A stretch of DNA of 33,299 nucleotides, taken from NCBI GenBank assembly GCA_030141605.1, contig JAQGDQ010000130.1, positions 517,974 through 551,272 on the forward strand, given 5' to 3'. The notes beneath the pieces were generated by a model that saw only the letters and a list, made by a program, of their open reading frames with translations, was not told where the DNA came from and made no database searches. This document shows positions 9,913 through 20,964 of the stretch, piece by piece. The stretch's first letter is position 1, and each line of letters starts with the position of its first letter. The position numbers were made by a program, and so were the translations under genes. This stretch comes from Tubiluchus corallicola. Lineage: Eukaryota > Priapulida > Priapulimorpha > Priapulimorphida > Tubiluchidae.

Positions 9913-11898
9913 ATTACAACGCTGTGTTGCCTTGCTAAACAGAAACGATTTGCTGAGTGGTTACAGGGTCAAGCTTGGTGACTGAAGTTAAGATTTATTA
10001 ATCACTTTCGGGTCATTTAATGGATGGGTGAACTGCTTCGATTCTCGCTCTGGAAGATTTCGTTTGTTATGCTGATTCTGGCTGTTTACCCAGTATAGCG
10101 ATGAATAGCGGTGGTGAGGTTGCAGAGTGCCAAACGTGTATAGAAAAAACATTTACATTAATAATTTTTCTTCACGTGTTTTCATTGCACAGTTGCACTG
10201 GTCTGCACTAGTTGCTGTTGATGTATTATTATTAATTATGCTTAGGGACCCGGTTGTAGTGAAGTCAAACTATTGAAGTTTAGTGAAGCTGGGGACACAA
10301 GAAGCCACACTAGCATTAGCAATAAAAATTCCAAGAATTCATTCCGTAACAGGTTGTTCTTTCCATCAACTAAGTCAGCCAAAGCTAATTGACGGCAACA
10401 TCCTATGACGAAACAAGTGAGTGGCTTCTATTCATTCTTAAACTTGCAAATGATCGCGGAACACCATCATTAGATCAGGATGTTCTACACATCCGGAACC
10501 CTAGCGTACAATAGCTGGGCCACTTCTTTGGTTCTCCTGTCTAGACCCTATTTAAGCTAAATATATGGAGGTGATAGTATGAACCAACAGAGTAATGGCT
10601 TGCAGGAAATTGTCCTTCTGCTGGTATCTCATTTGATGGAACTGGTCAAATAAAAAGTTTCTACCCTATTTTCAATTTCCTAATTCCAGAATTTTAAGTC
10701 ATTTTCTGTAGAAATTAGCCATTTTTTAGAAATCTGTTACTATTTTGGCAAATTTCCTCATGGCCAACCACCACCTAACCATTCAACTTCCTCACACCCG
10801 TTTAATGGCGTCACTTAGAAAGCTGTTGCTCCAACTCTCCAGATTATTGTCATGTGACAAGTCCGCAAACGAATCTGTAACGATTATCTAGCGCAGAATA
10901 TGGGTCAGTATTGAATTAAACCACTTGCTGCTGGTAGAGAGATAATTCCATTGCTTAACCAGATCATTTCAGATATGGTTCTGGAGGATTGGTAAATAGA
11001 GTGATGCATACAGAGAGTCAAGAAGCTATCCCCGTGGTATTTGAGTGGGTAAAACTACTTTTGCAAACAAAATCCGCATTTGTGCTTTTAATAAGCGCTC
11101 GGTGACAAGCACAGCTAGTTGACTAGTTGCTTGCTTATGGAAATGCAACAGAAAGTAAAACAAAAAGCTCAAATTCAGATGTTTTCAGCACTTTTGTTTA
11201 AGACGTTGAAACAAAAAGAAAATGGAACAGAGTGTGGACATAGAGTGAAGCAGAATGTGATTGGGCACGCGATCCAAATGACAGTTCCAGTGAAAAGAAC
11301 AGGTGTTTAGCGTAAGCAACGCCAAGAGGCAACTAATATACAATAAAGGCGTAATTTGAAACCAAGTCTTACCAATCCTTTGATGGTAATCGTTTCACTC
11401 TAGGAGTTTGATGTGAATCTTACTGGTCAGCACACTGATCCGGCAAAGCCCAGCCAAAATGGCGGCCATCTGTTGATTAATTGAAAAATATGTTTGTTTA
11501 TTGAACAATCATTAATTACATTATATTACAAACAAATTAACAAGACATTTAATCAACAGAAAAAGAAATGTTCACTAGAGACAAAATCCCCATACAAGGG
11601 AATATTGTGGCTCGACTGTACAAAACAAATAGCAGTAAAAGATCTATACACAGATATTGAAGTTTTTTACCGTATCATTATGATTACAAAAAGAATTTGT
11701 AGTTCATTTTATATAAAATGAACAGATAAATTAAATAATTTACCTTTTTCTGGCGAATTTCATATGTGTACATTTCCTTGAAGACCGCGATGTTTCGCGT
11801 CTTTTGCGAGAATGACGTAATTAATACTTTAATCCAAGAACACCTTAGCCATGAATGATTAAGGGCTGCTGAAAGTTATATGCTATATTCACGCCCTG
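9913..11898. mobile_element. About 1.99-kb insertion splitting array unit 1
   Basis: This DNA lies between the left and right parts of unit 1 and is absent from units 2 and 3, which read straight through (13718-13726 and 15540-15548). A TAA trinucleotide stands at both edges (9910-9912 and 11899-11901), consistent with a 3-bp target duplication, or with a deletion at microhomology in the ancestor of units 2 and 3. I see no inverted ends and no transposase. Short open frames such as 11119-11310 have no recognisable domain. Its left end contains a 5S-like sequence. Confidence 0.6.
9948..10060 (+). repeat. Possible 5S-rRNA-derived SINE head
   Basis: GGTGACTGAAGTTAAG, then GGGTCATTTAATGGATGGGT, then GAACTGC has the order seen in the internal promoter half of 5S rRNA and 5S-derived SINEs (GAAGCTAAGC, GGTTAGTACTTGGATGGG, GACCGC). 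It is diverged and the 5' half of 5S is not evident. It lies inside the insertion in array unit 1. Confidence 0.35.
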
Positions 11899-12463
11899 TA
11901 ACAACGAGAAAATACCTGTAACAAGGAAGTGATAAAAGATTAAAATAAACAAGTTTTACAAAAAAATTATAAAAAAATAAATAGAATATTCGAAATGGGT
12001 GTAGGATTTTAGGTTGTAAAAGCTTACATTATAGTAAGGGTTTAGTTTGACTTTAATTCGTACGAGTATTAAAAATAAAAATTTTCTCAACAAAGTTACG
12101 TAAAGTAACATTAATAACTCTTTACGCAATTGTATCTAGATTTTATATGCATACTAAATGATTCCTATTTTGAAAAGCTGATTCCAGAAAAGCTACGATA
12201 ATCTTGCATAATTCGAAATCTTCGGTTCAATTAAATATAGCCAAGGACCTTGATAAAACTGACAATCATCTGCAAAGGCCCGCAAAGTCAACATGGGAAT
12301 TCCTAGATTTATCGAGGACCTAGCTATATACAAAAATAACGACAACAAATGTATTAAAACAAATGTCTGCCCAGTTTGGTACTTTGTATTTCTAAAATGT
12401 AAAGTTTGGACGCTAAGACTGGCAAAATCCTACAGGAATTTGCTAGCAGGTCTTCCAATGCAG
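11899..12463 (+). repeat. Array unit 1, right part
   Basis: Matches 13721-14285 and 15543-16106 essentially base for base. It includes an ATG-initiated 64-codon frame starting at 12293 that recurs in each unit. That frame crosses the unit junction and changes its C-terminus in the last unit, which argues against a conserved protein. Confidence 0.9.
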
Positions 12464-12473
12464 TTGGAAGACC
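12449..12473. repeat. Palindrome at unit 1/unit 2 junction
   Basis: GGTCTTCCAA, spacer TGCAG, TTGGAAGACC: a perfect 10-bp inverted repeat created by abutting the right end of one unit with the left end of the next. The same structure is at 14271-14295. At the array's right edge (16092-16106) only the right arm and spacer remain. Confidence 0.95.
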
Positions 12474-14285
12474 AGATGGACACTTAGCATCTGTCTTTAG
12501 CGTGAATTTACAGCGGATCGTCCTGAAATTTCACACAAATGTACTAGAACGAATTCTGCATCAATTGACGGAGTCGGATTTTCGATCCAGCATTTCGAAT
12601 TCAAGATTGCAGCGATAACATCATTTCCAAAAAAGTGTAAAGGTCAATTCGCAATGGATCGTCATAAAACTCTGCAGAAGCGAATTTTCTTCGATTTGCC
12701 ATCTTAAGTTCAAGGTCACTGCACCGACATCACTTCTAATCCGCGATCTTGCGTTCAGCGATTCTCTCGGCCGATAGTTCGAGTCGATGTCGTTTACGAC
12801 AGCTGGCTTGTCTAGACGTGTTTGTAGTGGTGTGTGTAGTATGTTTGGTAATAGCCATACGTTTCGAGTGCTTGTGTTGTGTTACACACTGTATTGATTT
12901 TTTTCAAAGACTCAAGAATGATTTCGTCTACATTCGTTGAATTTGGAATGATTAAGTTATATATTACTACATCACCTTTCTCTATTACTTACCTTATCTT
13001 ATAGTGAATTACCTTACCTTACGAAATCTACCTTCCCTTACCTTACTTTACTACGTTAACTTAACTTTACCTAACGTTTCTCATAAGGTAACTACAACCT
13101 AACGTAGCATCCCTTTTCCTTTTCAGTCCTTCGTAACACAATGTCATACTTATGGATCACACAAGCTTTTTTAAGTATAAGGTCCTGTGGCCTTGACCTT
13201 TGACCTTGCTACTTCAAAATTGATAGGGTTCATTCTCTATTGATTGGTGACTTGCACCCGAAAAGCGAAAACATTGCATCACTTATTATTTGGGCTTAAA
13301 ATGCATCCTCAAGCTTTTTCAAGTGTTGGGTCCCGTCATTCTGAGCTTTGACTGCGGAACCGGCAACAACGGAAGTACTATTCTATCCCCTCTAGCAATT
13401 TCGTTGCAATGGGTTGAAATTTGCCCACAAAGCCAACTATGAAATAACGAATGGAGGATGGACGAACAGATGTAAGAACGGTGGCGTTTCTTAAACTTAC
13501 CATATCGCCTCTGGCAACTTCTAACAACTAGTATTAAGCATGTTATCTGTAACCTGCAACGTTAGTGAGCAACTCTTAGCCTTCAGGAATTGTGACCAAC
13601 TGATCATGATTCCTAAAGTTGGGAATCGAATTCCACCGAACCATGGAGAGGTGGCTACTCATCTCAGTGTTTTCTATCCTATTTATTAAATCTAAACAGG
13701 TCAATAGATTACAGTAGTTATAACAACGAGAAAATACCTGTAACAAGGAAGTGATAAAAGATTAAAATAAACAAGTTTTACAAAAAAATTATAAAAAAAT
13801 AAATAGAATATTCGAAATGGGTGTAGGATTTTAGGTTGTAAAAGCTTACATTATAGTAAGGGTTTAGTTTGACTTTAATTCGTACGAGTATTAAAAATAA
13901 AAATTTTCTCAACAAAGTTACGTAAAGTAACATTAATAACTCTTTACGCAATTGTATCTAGATTTTATATGCATACTAAATGATTCCTATTTTGAAAAGC
14001 TGATTCCAGAAAAGCTACGATAATCTTGCATAATTCGAAATCTTCGGTTCAATTAAATATAGCCAAGGACCTTGATAAAACTGACAATCATCTGCAAAGG
14101 CCCGCAAAGTCAACATGGGAATTCCTAGATTTATCGAGGACCTAGCTATATACAAAAATAACGACAACAAATGTATTAAAACAAATGTCTGCCCAGTTTG
14201 GTACTTTGTATTTCTAAAATGTAAAGTTTGGACGCTAAGACTGGCAAAATCCTACAGGAATTTGCTAGCAGGTCTTCCAATGCAG
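12464..14285 (+). repeat. Array unit 2 (1822 bp, uninterrupted)
   Basis: The complete unit, from TTGGAAGACC to GGTCTTCCAA plus TGCAG. Internally, 12510-12620 and 12640-12740 look like diverged versions of one another (GGATCGTC plus a GCGAATT or ACGAATTC block, then TTCAAG and a CATCACTTC-like end). At 12985-13080 there is a TTACC/TTACCTT-rich low-complexity patch. No RNA gene or long frame. Confidence 0.92.
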
Positions 14286-14295
14286 TTGGAAGACC
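14271..14295. repeat. Palindrome at unit 2/unit 3 junction
   Basis: Identical to the 12449-12473 palindrome, exactly 1822 bases downstream. Confidence 0.95.
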
Positions 14296-16106
14296 AGATG
14301 GACACTTAGCATCTGTCTTTAGCGTGAATTTACAGCGGATCGTCCTGAAATTTCACACAAATGTACTAGAACGAATTCTGCATCAATTGACGGAGTCGGA
14401 TTTTCGATCCAGCATTTCGAATTCAAGATTGCAGCGATAACATCATTTCCAAAAAAGTGTAAAGGTCAATTCGCAATGGATCGTCATAAAACTCTGCAGA
14501 AGCGAATTTTCTTCGATTTGCCATCTTAAGTTCAAGGTCACTGCACCGACATCACTTCTAATCCGCGATCTTGCGTTCAGCGATTCTCTCGGCCGATAGT
14601 TCGAGTCGATGTCGTTTACGACAGCTGGCTTGTCTAGACGTGTTTGTAGTGGTGTGTGTAGTATGTTTGGTAATAGCCATACGTTTCGAGTGCTTGTGTT
14701 GTGTTACACACTGTATTGATTTTTTTCAAAGACTCAAGAATGATTTCGTCTACATTCGTTGAATTTGGAATGATTAAGTTATATATTACTACATCACCTT
14801 TCTCTATTACTTACCTTATCTTATAGTGAATTACCTTACCTTACGAAATCTACCTTCCCTTACCTTACTTTACTACGTTAACTTAACTTTACCTAACGTT
14901 TCTCATAAGGTAACTACAACCTAACGTAGCATCCCTTTTCCTTTTCAGTCCTTCGTAACACAATGTCATACTTATGGATCACACAAGCTTTTTTAAGTAT
15001 AAGGTCCTGTGGCCTTGACCTTTGACCTTGCTACTTCAAAATTGATAGGGTTCATTCTCTATTGATTGGTGACTTGCACCCGAAAAGCGAAAACATTGCA
15101 TCACTTATTATTTGGGCTTAAAATGCATCCTCAAGCTTTTTCAAGTGTTGGGTCCCGTCATTCTGAGCTTTGACTGCGGAACCGGCAACAACGGAAGTAC
15201 TATTCTATCCCCTCTAGCAATTTCGTTGCAATGGGTTGAAATTTGCCCACAAAGCCAACTATGAAATAACGAATGGAGGATGGACGAACAGATGTAAGAA
15301 CGGTGGCGTTTCTTAAACTTACCATATCGCCTCTGGCAACTTCTAACAACTAGTATTAAGCATGTTATCTGTAACCTGCAACGTTAGTGAGCAACTCTTA
15401 GCCTTCAGGAATTGTGACCAACTGATCATGATTCCTAAAGTTGGGAATCGAATTCCACCGAACCATGGAGAGGTGGCTACTCATCTCAGTGTTTTCTATC
15501 CTATTTATTAAATCTAAACAGGTCAATAGATTACAGTAGTTATAACAACGAGAAAATACCTGTAACAAGGAAGTGATAAAAGATTAAAATAAACAAGTTT
15601 TACAAAAAAATTATAAAAAAATAAATAGAATATTCGAAATGGGTGTAGGATTTTAGGTTGTAAAAGCTTACATTATAGTAAGGGTTTAGTTTGACTTTAA
15701 TTCGTACGAGTATTAAAAATAAAAATTTTCTCAACAAAGTTACGTAAAGTAACATTAATAACTCTTTACGCAATTGTATCTAGATTTTATATGCATACTA
15801 AATGATTCCTATTTTGAAAAGCTGATTCCAGAAAAGCTACGATAATCTTGCATAATTCGAAATCTTCGGTTCAATTAAATATAGCCAAGGCCTTGATAAA
15901 ACTGACAATCATCTGCAAAGGCCCGCAAAGTCAACATGGGAATTCCTAGATTTATCGAGGACCTAGCTATATACAAAAATAACGACAACAAATGTATTAA
16001 AACAAATGTCTGCCCAGTTTGGTACTTTGTATTTCTAAAATGTAAAGTTTGGACGCTAAGACTGGCAAAATCCTACAGGAATTTGCTAGCAGGTCTTCCA
16101 ATGCAG
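14286..16106 (+). repeat. Array unit 3 (1821 bp)
   Basis: Near-identical to unit 2. The only difference noted is the missing A near 15890 (CCAAGGCCTTG against CCAAGGACCTTG). The array ends at GGTCTTCCAA TGCAG, after which unique sequence (TTCGTGACC) begins. Confidence 0.92.
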
Positions 16107-16640
16107 TTCGTGACCGAGTTTTCAATGTAGCATATTCTTTATAGTCACCACTAATGTGCAAACGAATTTGATTGTCCAAATTGGAAACAGAAATGTTGTT
16201 TTCAAATTTTAAGTGCTTCATAATCATTATAGTACATTTGGGATGCGAACGTGTCACCCGTGCGAACTAGATAACGGCTACTGGATTTTCAATGCTTCCT
16301 TAAATCTACACAACGAAAACGTGTATATTTGACAACCAGAATTTCAAAATATATTTTTAGAGATTATCATTGATGGAATGACGGCTTTTCATTTCAAGTA
16401 CTGTGGCTTACAAACCCAGCTAGAACAATAAATACATGACAGTAAATGTAAATTTTGGTGACAATTATGCAGATGCTTTCATCAGGATTTAATACTTCCT
16501 AAATATTGTAGTTTTTTCTGCTTATTGCGAAGTAAATTAATATTGTTTGTGATGCAACCCCCCGCCCCCGTTATTCCATATTGCCTGTACAGCTCTGATC
16601 TTGCAAGTTTCCATTTTGATCTGAGCCGATAATCATTTGT
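16107..16640. other. Gene-free stretch right of the array
   Basis: No supported gene. A C-rich run (CCCCCCGCCCCC) lies at about 16558-16569. The 86-codon minus frame at 15997-16257 straddles the array edge and is incidental. Confidence 0.5.
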
Positions 16641-16760
16641 CTTGCCTATGTTGGCTATGTCTTAATTAATATTATTTTTGACATCTCTATATTGTACATT
16701 TTGTATAAGATATCGTCGTCTTTGTATTATTGGCTTTTGGAATAAACTCTATACATACAC
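16641..16760 (+). repeat. LINE 3' end
   Basis: TTGTACATTTTGTATAAG, a TCGTCGTC block, TATTATTGGCTTTTGG and then AATAAA at 16741-16746 followed by CTCTATAC form a typical non-LTR 3' end on the plus strand. No ORF2 remnant is recognisable upstream. Confidence 0.4.
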
Positions 16761-16914
16761 GTGTATCTATAATTTGCGTGCTTTTGAACGTGATTTGTAG
16801 ACCACTCCTCAATAACATATCCTGTGAACACGAGCTGTGCCCTAGAAAAATTCTCAGAGTTTGGACAAAAGTGTGTCACTTGTAATTCTTAATGTACTCT
16901 CTGTTGCTATCCGA
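16761..16914. other. Short gap without gene
   Basis: Nothing recognisable. Confidence 0.4.
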
Positions 16915-17005
16915 GGACAGCCTGTCTGTCTATCTGTTGTGTCTGTCTGTCTGTTTGGTTGTTTGTCTGTCAATCTGTCTGTCCGTCTATCTACCTCTTC
17001 ATATA
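16915..17005. repeat. Imperfect (CTGT)n microsatellite
   Basis: A run of CTGT units interrupted by TTTG and CTAT variants, ending in CTACCTC and a short AT run. The Ser/Val/Cys-rich open frames through it (99 and 95 codons) follow from the repeat. Confidence 0.85.
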
Positions 17006-18129
17006 TATATATGTCTATCTACCTTGCTGTCTATCAAAAATATCTTTTATTGTACGTTTCAAGCATACTTTGTTGTCGTTTTAGCTTGTTGTCGCGAGTC
17101 AAACTCGCATTTTGTGCGTTTCTTCTTTGTCAACATTTTAACGGGCAAATATTATTCTAGGATTGACGAGCAGGGTTAATTTGTATGCCAGGCGAGTTTC
17201 ACGAAAAGCTGACTTGTTATTTTATGTAAAATCGGTTGTAAATATTTCATGAAGTCATAGCAAATATTTATTGAGTGCTGTCGCGTTGCAAAATTCGATC
17301 GAACAGAAAATGAGGAAATAAAAGAAAATGCATAGTTGTAATGCGTTAGCGTGTCTGTCGCCATCTAGCCTGCACCAATAAACGTATTTACTAATCTTGT
17401 TAAAAATCTTATTTAATACAGTTTTTGAAGAGCTATTCTTTAATATTGACGAATTCGAATTTCTGTATTTTAGTGATTTCCCTTGTAACTGGTTAATCGT
17501 GATACCATCAAATGAATTTATTGCACCAACCAAAAAAATTACGTCAAAAATAGAACCAATAAGAAACATACCATCACTGCAGAATATATAACAGTTTCTC
17601 TAGTTAAAAAACATTATTTTAGGCACATTTAACAGTTTGAAAGACTGATAATCTAGCATTAAAGAGTATTGGGTTTTAATAATCTATTTACAATATTTTC
17701 ATATTAGAGGCAAGAGTGTGGAATTTAAATATCAATACTGTCACGTAATTCAGTTGCATTGTATGCAAAGTTGATTACAATTTTGAAACATTTTTCTGAC
17801 CCAATAAAAATTTAATTTTTTCTTGTTTAGTCAGAACAACAAAAGTAGGCACAAATTGTATATAATTTAGACCTCAAGTCGTTACATAAAGTACAATGTC
17901 ATAAAAAAGAAGTTCATCCTCTACTTCCCGGTTTGACATCATACGCAATATTTACATTATACGATTCTCGGCTGGATTTTTTTTGCCTAATGATAATGAC
18001 GTTTTTCAATGCACAATTTATGAGAACTTATTGTAAATTAAGTTCGGACAACAAATAGCTTTCTATTTATATTGGGTTTTAAAGGTTTGTAGGTTCTTAC
18101 TATCTGTCCGTCCTTTCTACCACCATTAA
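17006..18129. other. AT-rich stretch, possibly decayed 3' part of the LINE beside it
   Basis: Open frames exist on both strands at 17255-17591 but none has clear domain resemblance. Because it lies 3' (on the minus strand) of a recognisable LINE reverse transcriptase, some of it may be the decayed C-terminal region of that element; I could not pick out its usual Cys/His motif. Confidence 0.35.
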
Positions 18130-19847
18130 AGAGTTTCGTTTTCCATGAATTTATATAATTGCTCTTTTATTTTTTCTTCGATTATACCATTTAGAGTTTT
18201 TGTGTTAGTAGTGCTTGGATTTCGCCATAAATGGGCAAAACTGAGTTTAGTCAGAATATATTTTACGAATGTAACCAAACAAGTAATTTTCTGATCGTCA
18301 AATGCCCTATTTTCAAGATATGTTTGGGCGATATAAGTGTTATGCGGTTGTTGAATTATATTAAAAGCAAAATCTGAGAATTATTTTAACAATTTTTATA
18401 CACAGGGGAAATCGTCATAATTCAGCTCTGGTCGCATTTTTGCTAGATTTACTCTTAACATGTGGTAGCCTAAAAAATAACGGAATTCTAAATTGACTTT
18501 CTCGAAATCTAACTTTCAAACTTATTTTATATTGTATTTCTTCTGCTTTTAATTACATGAGCATCCCATATTATAGCGGAATAAAGCATTGTCAGTTCCG
18601 CAGTTTGTTCAAAAATCTTAAGAGCTGTTATCGATTTATTTCATTAGTAATCTTTGTACGGACAATATAATCCTTTGTCGTTTAGTCTATTTGCACATTG
18701 TTTAAATGAACCAGAAGTACAAAAGTCAATAGCTAAGTATAAATAAGTTTGCACAACATTTAATGATTCTTCCTCACAATAAAAATTAAGATTCTTTATT
18801 TTTCTACCTGTCTTATTAAATATTATTATTTTGGTTTTTTGTTATATACAATCAAGCCCCATTTATTACAACATTTTTCTAACTTATTAATTGAGTACTG
18901 AAGCCCATCTTTAGCAGATAAGGTTTGGACCATGTCATCAGCATAAAGTAAACAGTTAACTTTACTATTATATAAATAAAATTAATTACTAGGAGGGTCA
19001 AAAATTTTTGGTATATCGTCTACAAACAACGAAAAGAGGATGGAACTTAATGGACAACCTTGTTTGATACCTTTATAATAAAAGCCCTGATTCAGTATCA
19101 CAGATATATATATGAATCCGAATACCTGCTTTGTATATTTCTAACGAAGTACCATTTTACAATAGTTTAAAATAAAGTGCTAAACGCCATACCGTATCGA
19201 AAGCTTTACTCAAGTCTACAAAACGGCAGTAAAGTTTTTCTTCTTGCTTATAAACTAGCGTTTTTAACGCAAAGATATGTTCGCTAGTCCTCAACCTTTT
19301 TCTGAATCCTATTTGGCTTTCATGTAAACCATTGTTTTCGGTTAGATATACAATTTCCTTTTTACTTATTATACTTTTCAAATGATTTATCCATGCTTCA
19401 AGTTCGACGGCATCACACTTAATTAGGAAGAGTTTTATTATCTCCATTTAATTGTTTAAATGTGCTCCAAAAAGTCCCAGGAAATTTTTTAACTTCATTA
19501 TCAGTAAACTGGTTTTGTAAGCTTGCTTTTTCTGCCCTTTATACTGAGCTTTTTGTTTAAATTTTTTGTATTATTTTTAGTTTCTTTATAGCACTAACCC
19601 TCAAGGATCCATTAAAGAGGAATTGCTGTAAATTAAGGTGTAGTTGTTTAACCCTATTTTAGCAGCTTTCAATCATTATTAAACCATTTTTGTTGGTCGA
19701 TTGAGCGTATCTGCTTCTTGGGTTCTTGCTAGACTTAAATGATCGGTTTTTGTGAAGAATTTTATTAACATGTTCTACAGCTTTATCAATCCCTTGGAAG
19801 CTGGCATCATAACTGTACTGATTAAATAACGTAATTTTCTGCTGCAA
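18130..19847 (-). pseudogene. Non-LTR retrotransposon reverse transcriptase pseudogene
   Basis: On the minus strand, from high to low coordinates: a linker (FNQYSYDASFQGIDKAVEHV, about 19830-19770); the RT finger with QIGFRKRLRTSEHIFALKT; the first catalytic Asp motif FVDLSKAFDTV (19222-19190); IKQGCPLSSILFSLFVDDI (about 19068-19012); the active-site YADD (18945-18934) in VNCLLYADDMV; then KLEKCCNKWGLIVYNKK-like thumb sequence (about 18895-18835) and WRNPSTTNTKTLNGIIEEK (about 18225-18170). Motif order is that of a LINE ORF2 in the jockey/CR1 range. Several frameshifts and stops separate the blocks (for example between 19190 and 19068 and around 19450-19650), so it is not functional, though both Asp motifs survive. 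Confidence 0.88.
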
Positions 19848-19970
19848 ATCCTTATATATTAATACTTACTGAAAGCGTTCTCTAATCAAATCATTCCAAC
19901 GAATGTTTTTTATGTGCATCTCGAAAAGTATAAAGAATTTCATGAAAATCAGATGTATAAACTAACGGTG
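19848..19970. other. Spacer between LINE remnant and minisatellite
   Basis: Open on the minus strand in places but without recognisable motifs; probably further decayed LINE sequence. Confidence 0.35.
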
Positions 19971-20155
19971 CGCGGTAAAAATGGCACAAGTAAAAATAAC
20001 ACAGAAAAAATGGCACGGTAAAATGGTACAGGAAAAAATTGCACAGGAAAAAGTAGCACAGGTAAAAATGGCACAGGAAAAATGGCACAAATGGAAAAGT
20101 AGGTAAAAATGGCACAGCAAAAATGGCACAAATGAAAAAGTAGGAAAAAATGTCG
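19971..20155. repeat. Degenerate 14-17 bp minisatellite, GGTAAAAATGGCACA type
   Basis: About a dozen imperfect units of the form GG(T)AAAAATGGCACA, some with GTAGCACA or ATTGCACA variants. The minus-strand frames through it (Phe/Leu/Cys/Pro repeats) are artefacts of the repeat. Confidence 0.9.
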
Positions 20156-20929
20156 CATGTTATTTTAATGCAATTGATTTCTATAATAAAACTAGAAGGC
20201 GCTCAGTAAGAAGCAAATTTCTGTCAATGCCGAACAATCCTAATGTTATTCGTTTGATTCTTTTGATTGGAAAGAATTATCACAAAGATAAACAAGCAAA
20301 TATACAAAAATGTACATGTATTGGCATTATATAGACTAGCAAAAGACTCACAAAATACTTGTTCATTAAATGGATTTATAATCAATAATGCATGAATGTT
20401 CCACATAGTGTTTATCTACCTTTTTCACCATTAATTTTGGCGGTGGTAACAGGCTGACAAATACTGAGGTACCAAGTCACCTTATAGGGCTATACACATT
20501 AATGAGCAAAGGCTATAGACAGCGTTACGCGGTTTTACAAGCGAGATTTTCTCGAAACGGAACCTGGAACTAACTCGTACAGTTAGTGACTCGTAGTTTC
20601 CGGTGATACTACTACTATATCCTAGTGGAGATAATAAAAAAGAAGTACTAAACACTTCCTCTGAGACCTATGAAGTGCTTCATAAAGGTATTTTGTACGT
20701 GGTGTACGTGTCAAGTTTTGCGAAAAAAGAATCGGCAAAAAGATGCCCATTTTGGCACTCTACACCCACTTTCCTTCAAAATGTTTCTTGGAAATCTGTT
20801 AGATAGTTTTTGCGTAATAGGCTTGCTGCTATAACAGACAAAAACAACCAAACAAACAGATAAACAAATTGTGTTGAAGCATAACTTCCTTGGCAAAGGT
20901 AAAAATAACTAAAATAATTATACCCCACT

Positions 20930-20945
20930 GTAACCCTAACCCTAA
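20930..20945. repeat. Short telomere-like CCCTAA repeats
   Basis: TAACCCTAACCCTAAG contains two CCCTAA units (TTAGGG on the other strand). Copy X has only GTTAGGGTTG at the matching place, so this is an internal part of the element and not a telomere. Confidence 0.6.
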
Positions 20946-20964
20946 GCACATATATTACTAAGTG

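Larger units (their letters stand above)
8654..16106. repeat. Three-copy head-to-tail array of a 1.82-kb repeat unit
   Basis: Unit 1 is 8654-9912 plus 11899-12463, unit 2 is 12464-14285 and unit 3 is 14286-16106. Landmarks recur at exact spacing: 12749 and 14571 (1822 apart), and 12293, 14115 and 15936 (1822 and 1821 apart). Units 2 and 3 differ, as far as I can see, by one deleted A near 15890. Unit 1 differs from both at several sites, for example 8924 T/C, 9020 G/A, 9676 A/T and 9812 A/G. The unit begins TTGGAAGACC (TTGAAAGACC in unit 1) and ends GGTCTTCCAA plus TGCAG, giving 10-bp inverted ends. GTCTTTAGCGT near the left end is mirrored by the complement of ACGCTAAGAC near the right end. 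No transposase or other long frame is present. A non-autonomous DNA transposon multiplied in tandem is the best guess. Confidence 0.9.

Noticed and set aside
12293-12487. 64-codon ATG frame repeated in each array unit
   Set aside because: The frame crosses the unit junction and its C-terminus changes in the last unit; no sign of selection for a protein.
16861-17179. 99- and 95-codon Ser/Val/Cys-rich frames
   Set aside because: They run through the imperfect CTGT microsatellite and lack any domain.
19891-20158. Minus-strand Phe/Leu/Cys-rich frames that look like membrane segments
   Set aside because: They are translations of the GGTAAAAATGGCACA minisatellite.
20930-20945. Telomere-like CCCTAA repeats as evidence of a chromosome end or fusion
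   Set aside because: Only two units, and they lie within the core of a dispersed element that has a GTTAGGG relic at the same place in another copy.
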